Source: JABSSA01 sp039984715
GTDB lineage: Bacteria > Pseudomonadota > Alphaproteobacteria > Rhodobacterales > Rhodobacteraceae
Assembly: GCA_039984715.1 (NCBI GenBank)
Contig: JBDWUA010000015.1
Location: 186,001 to 250,000, forward strand
Direction of reading: 5' to 3'
Length of the DNA: 64,000 bases
This document shows positions 51,462 through 60,737 of the stretch, piece by piece. The number at the start of each line of letters is the position of its first letter. The first letter of the stretch is position 1. The notes under the pieces are model-generated. The model did no database searches, was not told the DNA's origin, and saw nothing but the letters and a program-made list of their open reading frames with translations. The translations under genes and the position numbers were made by a program.

Positions 51462-52091
51462 ATGACGCTGGATCAAACACACCGACACCACATCCAATCT
51501 TTTGCAGGTGAGAAACCACTCAAAATTCTCGACCGTCAAATGCCGTTGCGCAAACAGTACCAAGACTGGCCAGACGCTGCATGGGTTCAGGATCACGCAA
51601 AAACCGTTGCATCTGAAGTGCCTGCGAACCACCCGATCCACGCCCATGTTGTTTGCGGTGAAGGCATCCCCTTGGACATCCCCGTATCCGTCCACAAAGC
51701 CGTGGGGGGTGAAAGCGATTTTCCATGTCCGGGCGAAATTCTGGCCGCGGCTTTGGCAAGCTGCCTTGATACGGCCATCCGCATGATTGCGAACCTCAAG
51801 GGAATACAGCTGAGCCACCTCGAAGTATCGGTCAGCTTTGGCGCAGACGTGCGTGGTACATTGATGACCGGGGACAATATTCCAGTCGGGTTTCAAACTG
51901 CGCACATGACGGTCGATCTGAAAACGGCATGTGGATTGTCACAATCGCACCTGAACGCGCTCGTCGATGCAGCCGAACGGAGTTGCGTAATTTTGCAAAC
52001 CCTGCGCGCACCTCCAACTGTGCAAATTGAGCGGAATGTCAGGGATGACAGTTCGTCGGACGACAACCGCGAACAAGATCAAGGCATGTGA
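51462..52091 (+). CDS. OsmC-family protein
   Basis: 209 residues from ATG 51462, one base after the MddA-like stop. The OsmC core shows PCPGEILAAALASCLDTAIR (about residues 88-107, with the conserved cysteine) and a second cysteine in AERSCVILQTL. OsmC and Ohr proteins reduce organic or thiol peroxides with paired cysteines. Coupling with a methanethiol methylase suggests joint handling of reactive sulfur or peroxide. Confidence 0.83.
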   Translation: MTLDQTHRHHIQSFAGEKPLKILDRQMPLRKQYQDWPDAAWVQDHAKTVASEVPANHPIHAHVVCGEGIPLDIPVSVHKAVGGESDFPCPGEILAAALASCLDTAIRMIANLKGIQLSHLEVSVSFGADVRGTLMTGDNIPVGFQTAHMTVDLKTACGLSQSHLNALVDAAERSCVILQTLRAPPTVQIERNVRDDSSSDDNREQDQGM

Positions 52092-52235
52092 CTTTGAACA
52101 GCCTTCGCCAGCTGGTGCGAAGTTGCGTTGTTGACCTGACGCAGGGTGTGGCGCGGAACAAAAAAGAAATTGTTATTACACAACCATGGCCACAAACATT
52201 AGAAAGGGTGTTTGTGATTATGTCGGGAGCTAACC

Positions 52236-52982
52236 TTGAGCGCGCAAGAAGAGATGATATCAGTCTCAAACGTAGATAAATTCTACGACAAGTTCCAAGC
52301 CCTCACCGACGTCAGCCTTAGCGTTAAAAAGGGCGAACGCGTCGTCATTTGCGGACCATCAGGCTCGGGGAAATCAACGCTCATCCGGTGCTTTAACGGT
52401 TTGGAATTTCACAATGCCGGCCAAATTCGCATCGATGGCATAGACGTTGAAGAAGACAGCAAGGATCTGGGCCGTTTGCGCCAAGAGGTCGGCATGGTGT
52501 TCCAACAGTTCAATCTGTTCCCACACCTGACCATCCTTGAAAACCTGACAATCGGGCCGATCAAGGTCCAGAAAATCAGCCAAGCCGAAGCCGAAAACCG
52601 CGCACGCAAATACCTTGACCGGGTGCATATTCCTGAACAGGCCGATAAATACCCCGCACAGCTTTCAGGCGGTCAACAGCAACGCGTGGCCATCGCGCGG
52701 TCGTTGTGCATGGAAACGCGGATCATGCTGTTTGACGAACCAACCTCTGCCCTTGACCCAGAAATGATCAACGAAGTACTAGACGTAATGGTTGAACTTG
52801 CAGACACTGGGATCACCATGGTTTGCGTGACCCACGAAATGGGATTTGCCCGCAAGGTCGCGGACAAAATGGTTTTCATGGAGGCAGGCCGCATCGTCGA
52901 AACCGCCCCGCCTGAAAAATTCTTCACCAATCCCGACAGCGAGCGTTGCAAAATGTTCCTAAGCCAAATTCTGGAACACTAG
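52236..52982 (+). CDS. Polar amino acid ABC transporter ATP-binding protein
   Basis: 248 residues from TTG 52236, which has GGGAG 8 bases upstream; ATG 52254 is an alternative. Walker A ICGPSGSGKSTLIRC, signature LSGGQQQRVAIARSL, Walker B IMLFDEPTSALDPE. FNLFPHLTILENLTIGPIKV is typical of the HisP/GlnQ group. The permease gene follows directly at 52983. It gives energy for uptake with two permeases and one binding protein. Confidence 0.95.
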   Translation: MSAQEEMISVSNVDKFYDKFQALTDVSLSVKKGERVVICGPSGSGKSTLIRCFNGLEFHNAGQIRIDGIDVEEDSKDLGRLRQEVGMVFQQFNLFPHLTILENLTIGPIKVQKISQAEAENRARKYLDRVHIPEQADKYPAQLSGGQQQRVAIARSLCMETRIMLFDEPTSALDPEMINEVLDVMVELADTGITMVCVTHEMGFARKVADKMVFMEAGRIVETAPPEKFFTNPDSERCKMFLSQILEH

Positions 52983-53786
52983 ATGGCAACCACAAAGCGT
53001 CGAACGATTAAGACATTTCTCAATGCTGTGCCGGTGGCCGTTGCATTGTATTTGATCGTCATATTGGCGATCTTTTGGCTGGCGTATTCTGGTGCGCAGG
53101 CGATGGGGTATAACTGGCAATGGTACCGCATGCCGCAATATTTCTATACCTTGACGGATGACGGGTTTCAGTGGGGCGAAATCATGATCGGACTGGTCAA
53201 AACGATCCAGCTGTCTGGGACTGCGTTCTTCTTTGCCACTGTGCTTGGGTTACTGGTTGCGCTTTTGCGATTGTCCGACTTGTTGGTGGGCAAGGCCGTC
53301 GCTGTCGTATTCTTGGAATTCGTACGCAACATGCCAATTCTCGTGCTGCTTTACCTGTTTTACTATGTTTTGGGGCCGGTTTTTGATCTGGATCGTTACA
53401 CGGCCAGCATCATGTGCCTTGCCGTTTTCCACGCCGCTCTGATCTCGGAAATCTTCCGCGCGGGCATCAATTCCGTGCCCAAAGGCCAATGGGAAGGTGC
53501 AACATCCATCGGCATGACCAAGGTGCAGGCCTATCGCTATATCATGTTGCCACAATCGATAAAGTTCATGCTGCCCCCGATGACCGGCGAAATCGTCCAC
53601 TTGGTCAAAAGCTCGGCAATCGTCAGCGTGATCGCCGTTGCCGAACTCACGACGATGGGTCGCAACCTGATCTCGGACACCTACATGAGCTTTGAGATCT
53701 GGTTCACCATCGCCGCCGTCTATCTGATCCTAACCCTTTTACTGTCATTCGGCGTCTCAGAAATCGAAAAGAAATACGCCGTTTAA
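52983..53786 (+). CDS. Polar amino acid ABC permease, first
   Basis: 267 residues. HisM/GlnP family: a leading helix (VAVALYLIVILAIFWLAYS), then FLEFVRNMPILVLLYLFYYV and the EAA loop EIFRAGINSVPKGQWEGATS followed by IGMTKVQAYRYIMLPQ. It starts at the base after the ATPase stop. The two permeases in this operon differ, so they form a heterodimer. Confidence 0.95.
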   Translation: MATTKRRTIKTFLNAVPVAVALYLIVILAIFWLAYSGAQAMGYNWQWYRMPQYFYTLTDDGFQWGEIMIGLVKTIQLSGTAFFFATVLGLLVALLRLSDLLVGKAVAVVFLEFVRNMPILVLLYLFYYVLGPVFDLDRYTASIMCLAVFHAALISEIFRAGINSVPKGQWEGATSIGMTKVQAYRYIMLPQSIKFMLPPMTGEIVHLVKSSAIVSVIAVAELTTMGRNLISDTYMSFEIWFTIAAVYLILTLLLSFGVSEIEKKYAV

Positions 53787-53814
53787 ACATAATAATTCAA
53801 CAAGGAGAGAAGTA

Positions 53815-54648
53815 ATGAATTTCACGAGACGTTTTGCAGGGATAGCCCTAGCGTCCGCCGCTGCATTGGCCGTGGCACTGCCAGCATCCGCTCAAGATGC
53901 GCGCCAGGCGTTATCCAGCGCGTCGGTCATCGAAACCATCAAACAAGATGGCGTTCTGAAAATTGGTCTGTCCATTTTCCGCCCTTGGTCCATGCGTGAC
54001 CTTAACGGCGAACTGGTTGGTTTCGAATTAGACGTAGGCCGCGAATTGGCCAAAGATATGGGTGTCGAGGTTGAGTTCGTTCCAACCGCTTGGGACGGTA
54101 TTATTCCCGCACTGGTTTCAGGCAAATTCGATGTCATCATTTCCGGTATGACCATCACGCCACAACGCAACCTAACGGTCGCGTTTTCCGACCCATATGC
54201 TTATTCCGGCCTCACCATTCTGGCCAACAATGCGTTGACCGAAGGTTTCACGCTTGAGGATTTCAATAGCCCTGACGTGACCTTTTCGGCCCGACGCGGT
54301 GCAACACCGGCCACAGTTATCGCCGAGATGTTCCCCGAAGCTGAATTGTTGTTGTTCGACGAAGATGGCGCCGCTGACCAAGAGGTTCTGAATGGCAATG
54401 CCCATGCCACCATGGGCGCTGAACCCTCGCCTTCTTCATATGCACGCGACCATTCTGACACGGTTAATGTGCCGTTCAACCAAGCCTTCCAAGCGGGCGG
54501 TGAAGGGTTTGCGTTCCGCAAGGGTGACCCAGACGCCGAGAACTTTTTCAACAACTGGATCGGCGTTAAAGAGCGTACAGGTTGGTTGAAAGAGCGTCAC
54601 GACTATTGGTTCCGCGGCGAAGACTGGGCGGACCAAGTCGCCGAATAA
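53815..54648 (+). CDS. Periplasmic amino acid-binding protein (SBP family 3)
   Basis: 277 residues with a signal peptide (MNFTRRFAGIALASAAALAV, cleavage after ASA near residue 26). Family-3 pattern: VLKIGLSIFRPWSMRDLNGE, then GFELDVGRELAKDMGVEVEF and KFDVIISGMTITPQR. The ligand cannot be read off. It is placed between the two permease genes, as in many polar amino acid systems of this group. Confidence 0.94.
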   Translation: MNFTRRFAGIALASAAALAVALPASAQDARQALSSASVIETIKQDGVLKIGLSIFRPWSMRDLNGELVGFELDVGRELAKDMGVEVEFVPTAWDGIIPALVSGKFDVIISGMTITPQRNLTVAFSDPYAYSGLTILANNALTEGFTLEDFNSPDVTFSARRGATPATVIAEMFPEAELLLFDEDGAADQEVLNGNAHATMGAEPSPSSYARDHSDTVNVPFNQAFQAGGEGFAFRKGDPDAENFFNNWIGVKERTGWLKERHDYWFRGEDWADQVAE

Positions 54649-54708
54649 CCGCCAAGCAAAGCGCGGGTGGGCCAACCGGCCCGCTCGTTCCCAAGCCACG
54701 AGACGCTC

Positions 54709-55578
54709 ATGAAAAAACTGATCAAACGCCTGCACTGGATGGATTACATCATCCTCGCCGTTGTCATTATCTTGGCGACTGTGATTGCGGTGCGGATCGG
54801 GGGCGCCCTGAACTATAACTGGCGTTGGGAACGCATTCCCAATTACCTTTACCGCTACAAAGAAAGCGAAGATCGCTGGGTCGCTAACCTGCTGGTCCAA
54901 GGGCTTTATACAACGATCCGAATAAGCATCTATTCCAGCATTCTCGCGCTGATCCTTGGAGTCATTTTGGGCATCGCGCGATGCTCTGCCAATCTGACCA
55001 TCCGCATGTTGGCACGCACCTATCTTGAATTCCTGCGAAACGTGCCGCCGGTCGTGGTGATCTTTATCTTTTTCTTCTTCCTGTCCGAACAATTGATCAA
55101 CGCGCTGAACATGGAAAGCTGGGCGCGTGGGATTGCGCGCAGTGACAACAACGCGGTGTGGACCTTTCTGTTTGGTGACATGCGCCGGTTCCCTGCCTTG
55201 ATCTCGGGCGTTATCGTGTTGGCTTTGTTTGAAAGTGCGTTCGTGGGTGAAATCGTCCGCGCTGGCATCCAATCCGTGGATAAGGGCCAACGCGAGGCCG
55301 CGCGATCCATTGGGATGAGCACATACCAAGAGCTTCGCTACATCGTGCTCCCTCAGGCGATGCGCAAAGTGCTTCCACCCCTGGCCAACCAGTTCATCAC
55401 GCTGATCAAAGACAGCTCACTTGTGTCGCTGATCTCGGTGCCCGATCTGACGTTCAAAACCGTTGAACTTGTCGCGTCGACACGGATGATTTTTGAATCC
55501 TGGCTGACCGCCGCGGGTTTCTATTTCGTGATCTGTTTTGGGTTGTCGATGCTATTTAGGCGGCTTGAGAAGAAATAG
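54709..55578 (+). CDS. Polar amino acid ABC permease, second
   Basis: 289 residues from ATG 54709. HisM-type helices, with TYLEFLRNVPPVVVIFIFFF and the EAA loop VGEIVRAGIQSVDKGQREAA, then RSIGMSTYQELRYIVLPQAM. It carries a long periplasmic loop (NMESWARGIARSDNNAVWTF) absent from the first permease. It ends the transport operon; a small hairpin (55600-55619) follows. Confidence 0.94.
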   Translation: MKKLIKRLHWMDYIILAVVIILATVIAVRIGGALNYNWRWERIPNYLYRYKESEDRWVANLLVQGLYTTIRISIYSSILALILGVILGIARCSANLTIRMLARTYLEFLRNVPPVVVIFIFFFFLSEQLINALNMESWARGIARSDNNAVWTFLFGDMRRFPALISGVIVLALFESAFVGEIVRAGIQSVDKGQREAARSIGMSTYQELRYIVLPQAMRKVLPPLANQFITLIKDSSLVSLISVPDLTFKTVELVASTRMIFESWLTAAGFYFVICFGLSMLFRRLEKK

Positions 55579-55599
55579 AACACCAACCGCATCAATCGA

Positions 55600-55619
55600 C
55601 AGCTTCGCTGCACAAGCTG
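55600..55619 (+). terminator. Small hairpin after the amino acid transporter
   Basis: CAGCTT (55600-55605) pairs with AAGCTG (55614-55619), followed by a T-rich stretch (ATTCTTTT). It is a weak terminator candidate between the convergent transporter and Rieske genes. Confidence 0.4.
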
Positions 55620-55641
55620 ACGTATTCTTTTGAGCCCGTAG

Positions 55642-55965
55642 TCAGATAAAAATCTGTACAAACCCGTTTTGTACCCGTGTGTCCAACATCTTCAGATTTA
55701 CCCGTGCGGGCGCGGCAAGCGCCTGCCCGCTTGTGGCATCAAACAATCCTTGGTGCAGCGGGCATTCAATGTTCTTGCCATCAAAATACCCATCACACAA
55801 GTTGGCCGCCCCGTGGGTGCAGCGCGCCATCGATACTGTGATCCCATCAGTCGTGTCAAAAACCGCCAGCTCCCGTGGTCCAAACTGAACCGGGGTCGCA
55901 TCGCCCTTGAAAAGATCATCAACGGCAATCAGATCCTGCCACGTCTTTTCACGCCCCACCGGCAT
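55642..55965 (-). CDS. Rieske [2Fe-2S] ferredoxin
   Basis: 107 residues. Cluster ligands are read in ARCTHGAANLCDGYFDG (C-x-H) and ECPLHQGLFD (C-x2-H), the layout of dioxygenase ferredoxins. Soluble, no signal peptide. Its start overlaps the stop of the desaturase gene by 17 bases, so the two are translated together. It probably feeds electrons to the desaturase-like di-iron enzyme. Confidence 0.9.
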   Translation of the reverse strand: MPVGREKTWQDLIAVDDLFKGDATPVQFGPRELAVFDTTDGITVSMARCTHGAANLCDGYFDGKNIECPLHQGLFDATSGQALAAPARVNLKMLDTRVQNGFVQIFI

Positions 55966-56923
55966 TTTCCTCTAATGTATCACTGCGCGTTTTGCGGCCT
56001 GTAAGCTGGCTTAGGATGTCGATATGCGCGCCCAAATAACCGCGCTCTTCGACCTCAATCACGGCCTTCAGTTTCTCGTGCAGCTTGGGCAAGGCATAGA
56101 ATGGCACAGACGAAGCATAGTGATGTTCGGCGTGGTAATTCATATTCCAGCACAAGAACTGCATAGGGCGCGTCACATAATTGGTGCGGGTGTTATCGCT
56201 CATTTCGCGCACACAAGGTTTGCCCACATGTTCGGTCATCCGAATGAAACGCATCACCGGTTCGCCAAAGACCACAGGCAGCCACCAATACCAAATCGGG
56301 GCCCACCATCCCGTTGCGACACAGGTTAAAATGATGGCCGCATATCCGGCAATCATCAGGCGCGCCTCCCAAAAGATGGTTTTGTATTCTTCCTTTGGGA
56401 TGAAACTCTTTTCCTCTTCGGTCAGGCGGCCCAGCATATGACGCCAAATTTCGGTGAACTTGGTTCGCCAATATGGGATTGATGACAGATACCAGAAATA
56501 TCCTGCCAAGCTTTCCGGCAATGGGATTAATTCGGGGTCATCGCCGTGAAGCTGCGTATAGGTGTGATGATCACAATGCTCGTATCGGAAATGCCGATTG
56601 GGCAGCATGATGATAAACCCGCAAATGTTGCCAAAAACATCATTCAGCCACCGCGTTTTGAAAACGGTGTAATGGCAGCATTCATGTTGCAGCGAAAAGT
56701 GGTGAACCATGATGACACCATGCAAGAACATCGCAAGCCAAACGAGCGGTGTATCATACGTCAGATAGATCAAACCACCGGTCGCCAAAAGCGCCGCCAC
56801 CCAAAGCCCAAGATGACGAAACGCCGGACCGTTCGACCGCTTCATCAGCGTCTTCAGCTCAACACGTGTCAATGTACCGTCATTCAACGCTTGTGTGATT
56901 GGAGTAAGCACATCTGACGCCAT
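55949..56923 (-). CDS. Membrane fatty acid desaturase-family di-iron enzyme
   Basis: 324 residues. Three histidine boxes bind the di-iron site: HECCH (about residues 80-84), HCDHH (about 116-120) and HAEHH (about 266-270). Between them are four membrane helices (for example LWVAALLATGGLIYLTY). The paired Rieske ferredoxin suggests an oxygenase or desaturase reaction on a small or lipid substrate. The neighbouring amino acid transporter hints at an amino-acid-like or betaine-like substrate, but that is inference. Confidence 0.88.
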   Translation of the reverse strand: MASDVLTPITQALNDGTLTRVELKTLMKRSNGPAFRHLGLWVAALLATGGLIYLTYDTPLVWLAMFLHGVIMVHHFSLQHECCHYTVFKTRWLNDVFGNICGFIIMLPNRHFRYEHCDHHTYTQLHGDDPELIPLPESLAGYFWYLSSIPYWRTKFTEIWRHMLGRLTEEEKSFIPKEEYKTIFWEARLMIAGYAAIILTCVATGWWAPIWYWWLPVVFGEPVMRFIRMTEHVGKPCVREMSDNTRTNYVTRPMQFLCWNMNYHAEHHYASSVPFYALPKLHEKLKAVIEVEERGYLGAHIDILSQLTGRKTRSDTLEENAGGA

Positions 56924-57046
56924 CGGTTCGTTCCGTCGCTGGATTGGACTTTGGTATTGGTGAAATGCTTCTATTTGCAGGAAAATTCTCTGTCCACGAG
57001 AATATGACTATTGGGGGGTGCGAACATGGAAGTCACATGAATAAAC

Positions 57047-57074
57047 GGCCATCGAACAGTCTTATCCGATGGCC
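57047..57074 (-). terminator. Hairpin terminator for the lectin-like gene
   Basis: GGCCATCG (57047-57054) pairs with CGATGGCC (57067-57074). On the minus strand the stem is followed by GTTTATTC, a weak T-run. It lies 59 bases past the stop at 57133. Confidence 0.6.
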
Positions 57075-57132
57075 ATTTCTGTGTATTTATTTGGGTCTAT
57101 CCGGAACCTAGGAAAGACCCCACATCAAGTGA

Positions 57133-57837
57133 TCATTCGACCGCAAAACAATACATAAGTCCTGCTCCGCCGGAACGTGGCAGGTCAGCTTCGCCACAAC
57201 CACGTGAGCCGTGCGATGAATTCCATGAAACCATGTTGCGGCCATCGTTCAATCCAACGCGATCATGATGTCCAACGATGGCGGAGCCGTCTTCACCGTT
57301 CTTGGTCCAGTTGCCACAGGTCGTATCACCGCCCGCGGTCGAAAAATGACCAGCACTGTCAGAACCGGTCAGGATGTCATGCTTGTTCGGCTTTGCACCG
57401 CGTCCGTTGATCTCGTTTCCGGATTCATCCAGCCCTGTTTTCAGGTTGATGTTAACGGCATCGCCGTGCAGGTCATCGACGTTCTTGGCGATCATTTCAC
57501 CCTTTGCATTGTACCAAGGTCCAGACCCGATGCGGTCACGTGCGCTTATCCCGTTGGTGACGGTCAAAGGGTTCGTGCTGCGATCAATGACCATGCTGGT
57601 GCTTAGATACGCCGCCCAGTTTTTTGATGAACCCGCAGCCGAAGCAAGCGCGTTACAATGCGCGTCTGCGCCTTCTAGGCCACCAAGATTGGCGCCATCG
57701 CCCTTGCCAACGCTCGTGATGAAAAACGACATTTTGTCAGTATCTGTCGCTGACTGCGCGTTGGCAGCGGATCCGATAACGCAGGTTGCCAAAGCGGCTG
57801 TTGCGGCCACTATTTTTGTTTTCGTTAAGAATGACAT
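57133..57837 (-). CDS. Secreted C-type-lectin-like (DUF1554-like) protein
   Basis: 234 residues with a signal peptide (SFLTKTKIVAATAALATCVI, cleavage after ANA near residue 27). The mature part starts with FFITSVGKGDGANLGGLEGA followed by DAHCNALASAAGSSKNWAAY, the lectin-like pattern of DUF1554 and similar secreted proteins. Conserved cysteines (AHCNAL, TTCGNW, GCGEADL, YCFAVE) should form disulfides. Possible role in binding surfaces or sugars; unproven. Confidence 0.72.
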   Translation of the reverse strand: MSFLTKTKIVAATAALATCVIGSAANAQSATDTDKMSFFITSVGKGDGANLGGLEGADAHCNALASAAGSSKNWAAYLSTSMVIDRSTNPLTVTNGISARDRIGSGPWYNAKGEMIAKNVDDLHGDAVNINLKTGLDESGNEINGRGAKPNKHDILTGSDSAGHFSTAGGDTTCGNWTKNGEDGSAIVGHHDRVGLNDGRNMVSWNSSHGSRGCGEADLPRSGGAGLMYCFAVE

Positions 57838-57977
57838 ATCAAATCCCTCCCATTGATATGCGCCGCACGTTAGTTGGATTCACAAAAATTCCCTACGCGC
57901 GTTACTTCACATAGACGTGTGTTGCACCCGTCGGCCAACCTGCAACATTTCAACCACGTCAATTCAACGGTGGGTTT

Positions 57978-58787
57978 ATGCGTCTTCTGTCTTGTCTGGT
58001 GTTTCTTTTGACCTTGCCATTTGCCGCAATTGCTTGCGGTTCTGACAGTCGGTGCGAGGTGCCGGGTGGTTATTATCTGGCCGCCGAACCTGATGGATGG
58101 GATGGGAAAACCCCCTTACGATTGGTCGTCTATTTCCATGGTTGGAATGGCACGCCCGAAGGCGCGTTTCGAAACAAGGGAATGGTGCGCGGGGCGACAA
58201 GCCGCGGCGCACTGTTTGTGGCGCCGTTTGCAGAAACTGGGTACTGGCGCCAAATGGGCAAAAACCGCGCGGAACGTGGACGTGATGAAGCCGCATATGT
58301 GCGCGCAGTCATGGCAGACATTGAACGCCGCTGGCCCATTGATAAAAGCCAAACCTTGGCCTCTGGGTTTTCACGAGGTGGATCGATGGTTTGGAACGTG
58401 GCCTGTTACACGGGCGATCTTTTCCGCGCCTATGCCCCGATTGCGGGCGGGTTCTGGCGATCTAACCCAGACCATTGCCCAACCGGGCCCGTGAACCTGC
58501 GCCATATTCATGGATTGTCAGACACCGTCGTCGCCTTTGACGAAGTGGGCGTCTATAACTCGATGCCGATCCCTGAAGGGTTTGATTTATTGTCCAAGAT
58601 GAACGGGACCACTGATCGCAAACGCACAGTCAAAAGCGGCGATAATCGCCTGACATGCACAAGATGGGACAAAAGCGAAAGCGGTCGCGTGCTTGAGCTT
58701 TGCCTACATGATCGCGGTCATTCGATCCCGGCTGAATGGGTCGGGCAAGGGTTGGATTGGTTGGCGAAATTGCCGGCTGGGTCGTGA
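57978..58787 (+). CDS. Secreted esterase of the PHB depolymerase/LpqC type
   Basis: 269 residues with a signal peptide (RLLSCLVFLLTLPFAAIAC). An alpha/beta hydrolase with oxyanion block VVYFHGWNGTPEG, nucleophile elbow SGFSRGGSMVWNVAC (G-x-S-x-G), acid in HGLSDTVVAFDEV and histidine in LHDRGHSIPAEW. The COG3509 family cleaves polyester, feruloyl or acetyl esters outside the cell. It stands alone; the substrate is unknown. Confidence 0.82.
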   Translation: MRLLSCLVFLLTLPFAAIACGSDSRCEVPGGYYLAAEPDGWDGKTPLRLVVYFHGWNGTPEGAFRNKGMVRGATSRGALFVAPFAETGYWRQMGKNRAERGRDEAAYVRAVMADIERRWPIDKSQTLASGFSRGGSMVWNVACYTGDLFRAYAPIAGGFWRSNPDHCPTGPVNLRHIHGLSDTVVAFDEVGVYNSMPIPEGFDLLSKMNGTTDRKRTVKSGDNRLTCTRWDKSESGRVLELCLHDRGHSIPAEWVGQGLDWLAKLPAGS

Positions 58788-58821
58788 TTTAACGCCGATA
58801 CCCCCGGTATTCTCTCGACGA

Positions 58822-59490
58822 TCATACGCCTGATGAAAGGGGTTCCAAAAAGGCAAAGATGCTTTGCACTTTGGCAAAAACCTCTTCTCCGGCCCGATCT
58901 GGGGTGTTCCAAAACGCGGCATCAACAGCCCAACTGGCGGATGCCGACATATGTGCGTTCATTGCCAGAACCGGCATCTTGCACGACGAAGCGTCGCAAT
59001 AAACGGTCAATGCGACATTCCCCGGATAGGGTGAAACCAACTGACAGCTTAGCGATGAATTATCCGCCGACAAAATACAGAGCGAATTTTGTCCCTTAAG
59101 CGGTTTCGTTCTTGCCCTATCCACCGTTTTCCAATGCGTTCGCGCATTGGTTTCTGCCGCCTCTGTGCTGTCTTCGACAAAAGACACGTGCAAATCCAAA
59201 AGATCGAGACCGGCTTTTTCAACATCATATGCCATACTGGTGACAACGGGTATTGGATTGCCATGTCCATCGCTCGCGATATCACGCACCGTTCGGCAAA
59301 TGGTGTTTCCCTTTGACAAAAGAGAAGTGCCGCTGAAACTTTCGGCTCGCAAAATTGGCCCGCCGCGCGAAAATCCACCATCTGAGATTTGCAGGCCAAA
59401 GTCCACAAACCGGAAAAAATGGGGACACTCTTGCGCGCTTGCTGGGCCAGCAAAAAACACGCCTGAACAAAGAATGATACGTCTGAGCAT
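58822..59490 (-). CDS. Secreted protein of unknown family
   Basis: 222 residues with a signal peptide (LRRIILCSGVFFAGPASAQ). No family was recognised. The mature part has five or more cysteines (ECPHF, NTICRTV, SLCILS, SCQLVS, VYCDASSCKM) that probably form disulfides, and an otherwise polar beta-rich sequence. It lies on the minus strand, convergent with the esterase gene, with the DUF3047 gene upstream of it in the same direction. Confidence 0.65.
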   Translation of the reverse strand: MLRRIILCSGVFFAGPASAQECPHFFRFVDFGLQISDGGFSRGGPILRAESFSGTSLLSKGNTICRTVRDIASDGHGNPIPVVTSMAYDVEKAGLDLLDLHVSFVEDSTEAAETNARTHWKTVDRARTKPLKGQNSLCILSADNSSLSCQLVSPYPGNVALTVYCDASSCKMPVLAMNAHMSASASWAVDAAFWNTPDRAGEEVFAKVQSIFAFLEPLSSGV

Positions 59491-59526
59491 TGAAATATCC
59501 TGTCTTAGTGGCCTTAGCCCGATCTC

Positions 59527-60225
59527 TTAGCTGTCTGTCTCGGACAACAAGACTTCACGGAAAAAACCTTCGCTTTGCGCGCCAGTGTTGTCGCTGTCGC
59601 AAAAGAACCCAAGCGTTTGCAACGTTGGAGTCCCCGTTCCCCCGATGTCCGAATAGATTTGGCGCAGATCAACGGTTTGGCTGTGCCATTTTCCGATATT
59701 TTCGTTCAGCCCATTGGCCACGTAATGATGAAAATCGCCGATGATCTTGTAATCGCCCGGCGCATATTTCTTGTTGCTCCAGATGATTTCCATCGCGTTT
59801 CGGTCACCAGTTTCATTGGAAAACACCAGAAAAAGACGAACCGGGTGGTCGTCACCTTCTTTGCTGGCTTCATCCACATCACTTTCGATGGGTTGCGTCA
59901 CCTTCCATTGCCAATGCAAGAACGGCAGAGCCTCTAGACTGATTTGCGTGTCTCGGGCCAAAATCGAAGCCGTGTTGTCGGTGGAGCACCGCAGCGCGGC
60001 GGCTCCGTCTTCTTGTGTCATTTGATAGTCAGCCGCAGATGTCGTGAAAAAGGTCCTGTGGACCCACCCTTCGGCTAAATTGTCCGTATCAAGGTCCCGC
60101 AACAGGTCGATTGTGCCGCCTTGCGACACCAACGGCGCATCCGTGTCAAAACCCGATGGCCGCATCATCCACCAAACCCCGCCAGCAAGGATAACGACGA
60201 TCAAGGCGCTGATGATTTTCTTCAC
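59527..60225 (-). CDS. DUF3047 family protein
   Basis: 232 residues from GTG 60225, with AAGAG upstream; the longer frame starting at 60312 has no ribosome site. One N-terminal helix (IISALIVVILAGGVWWMM) is a membrane anchor or uncleaved signal. The DUF3047 core includes LPFLHWQWKVTQPIESDVDE and EGDDHPVRLFLVFSN. Function unknown; the fold is probably a beta-sandwich facing the periplasm. Confidence 0.82.
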   Translation of the reverse strand: MKKIISALIVVILAGGVWWMMRPSGFDTDAPLVSQGGTIDLLRDLDTDNLAEGWVHRTFFTTSAADYQMTQEDGAAALRCSTDNTASILARDTQISLEALPFLHWQWKVTQPIESDVDEASKEGDDHPVRLFLVFSNETGDRNAMEIIWSNKKYAPGDYKIIGDFHHYVANGLNENIGKWHSQTVDLRQIYSDIGGTGTPTLQTLGFFCDSDNTGAQSEGFFREVLLSETDS

Positions 60226-60737
60226 TACAACTCTTTCTTCTAGCCAAGTTACTGCCGATAGCTCCTGCGGACGGGACTCAAACCAGTCCAGAACAAGCCC
60301 CCCAACGTGCAAGGCGCTTTATGCCACGCAGATTGAAGCATAAGATCGATACGTCCAGATTGGCAATCTTCCGAATGCTTGAACCTTCTCTGAATTCAAC
60401 AACTGACTGTGATAACTGGCGACCGGCAACCTCGTTGGCAGTCCAAAGCATTCATCGCGTCGACAGGTTTCATTTGTTCAATGACGTCCGTCTGACAGCC
60501 CGGTTTTGGGCGTCAGTCATGGAATGGGAACTTTGATGGAAGGAATTCAGGAAAATGCTGCTATCGCGTTTGAACTCGCGAATGCGTTGTTTTTTCTACG
60601 CCCCTGAACCATCACCTCCAATGCTTGGTCGGTACAGGAAACAGGGGCGAAGAATTTTGCATCAAAGGCCGAAGCAGACAGGTGGCACGCAAGATTTGCG
60701 GTCCTGTTTTGATCCGGCGTGCGTTAAGCCGTTGCGA
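60226..60737. other. 512 bp without a supported gene
   Basis: Two short plus-strand frames (60321-60536 and 60555-60764) have no ribosome site or family similarity and the second runs into the znuA 3' end. No strong repeat or hairpin was seen. Confidence 0.5.
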
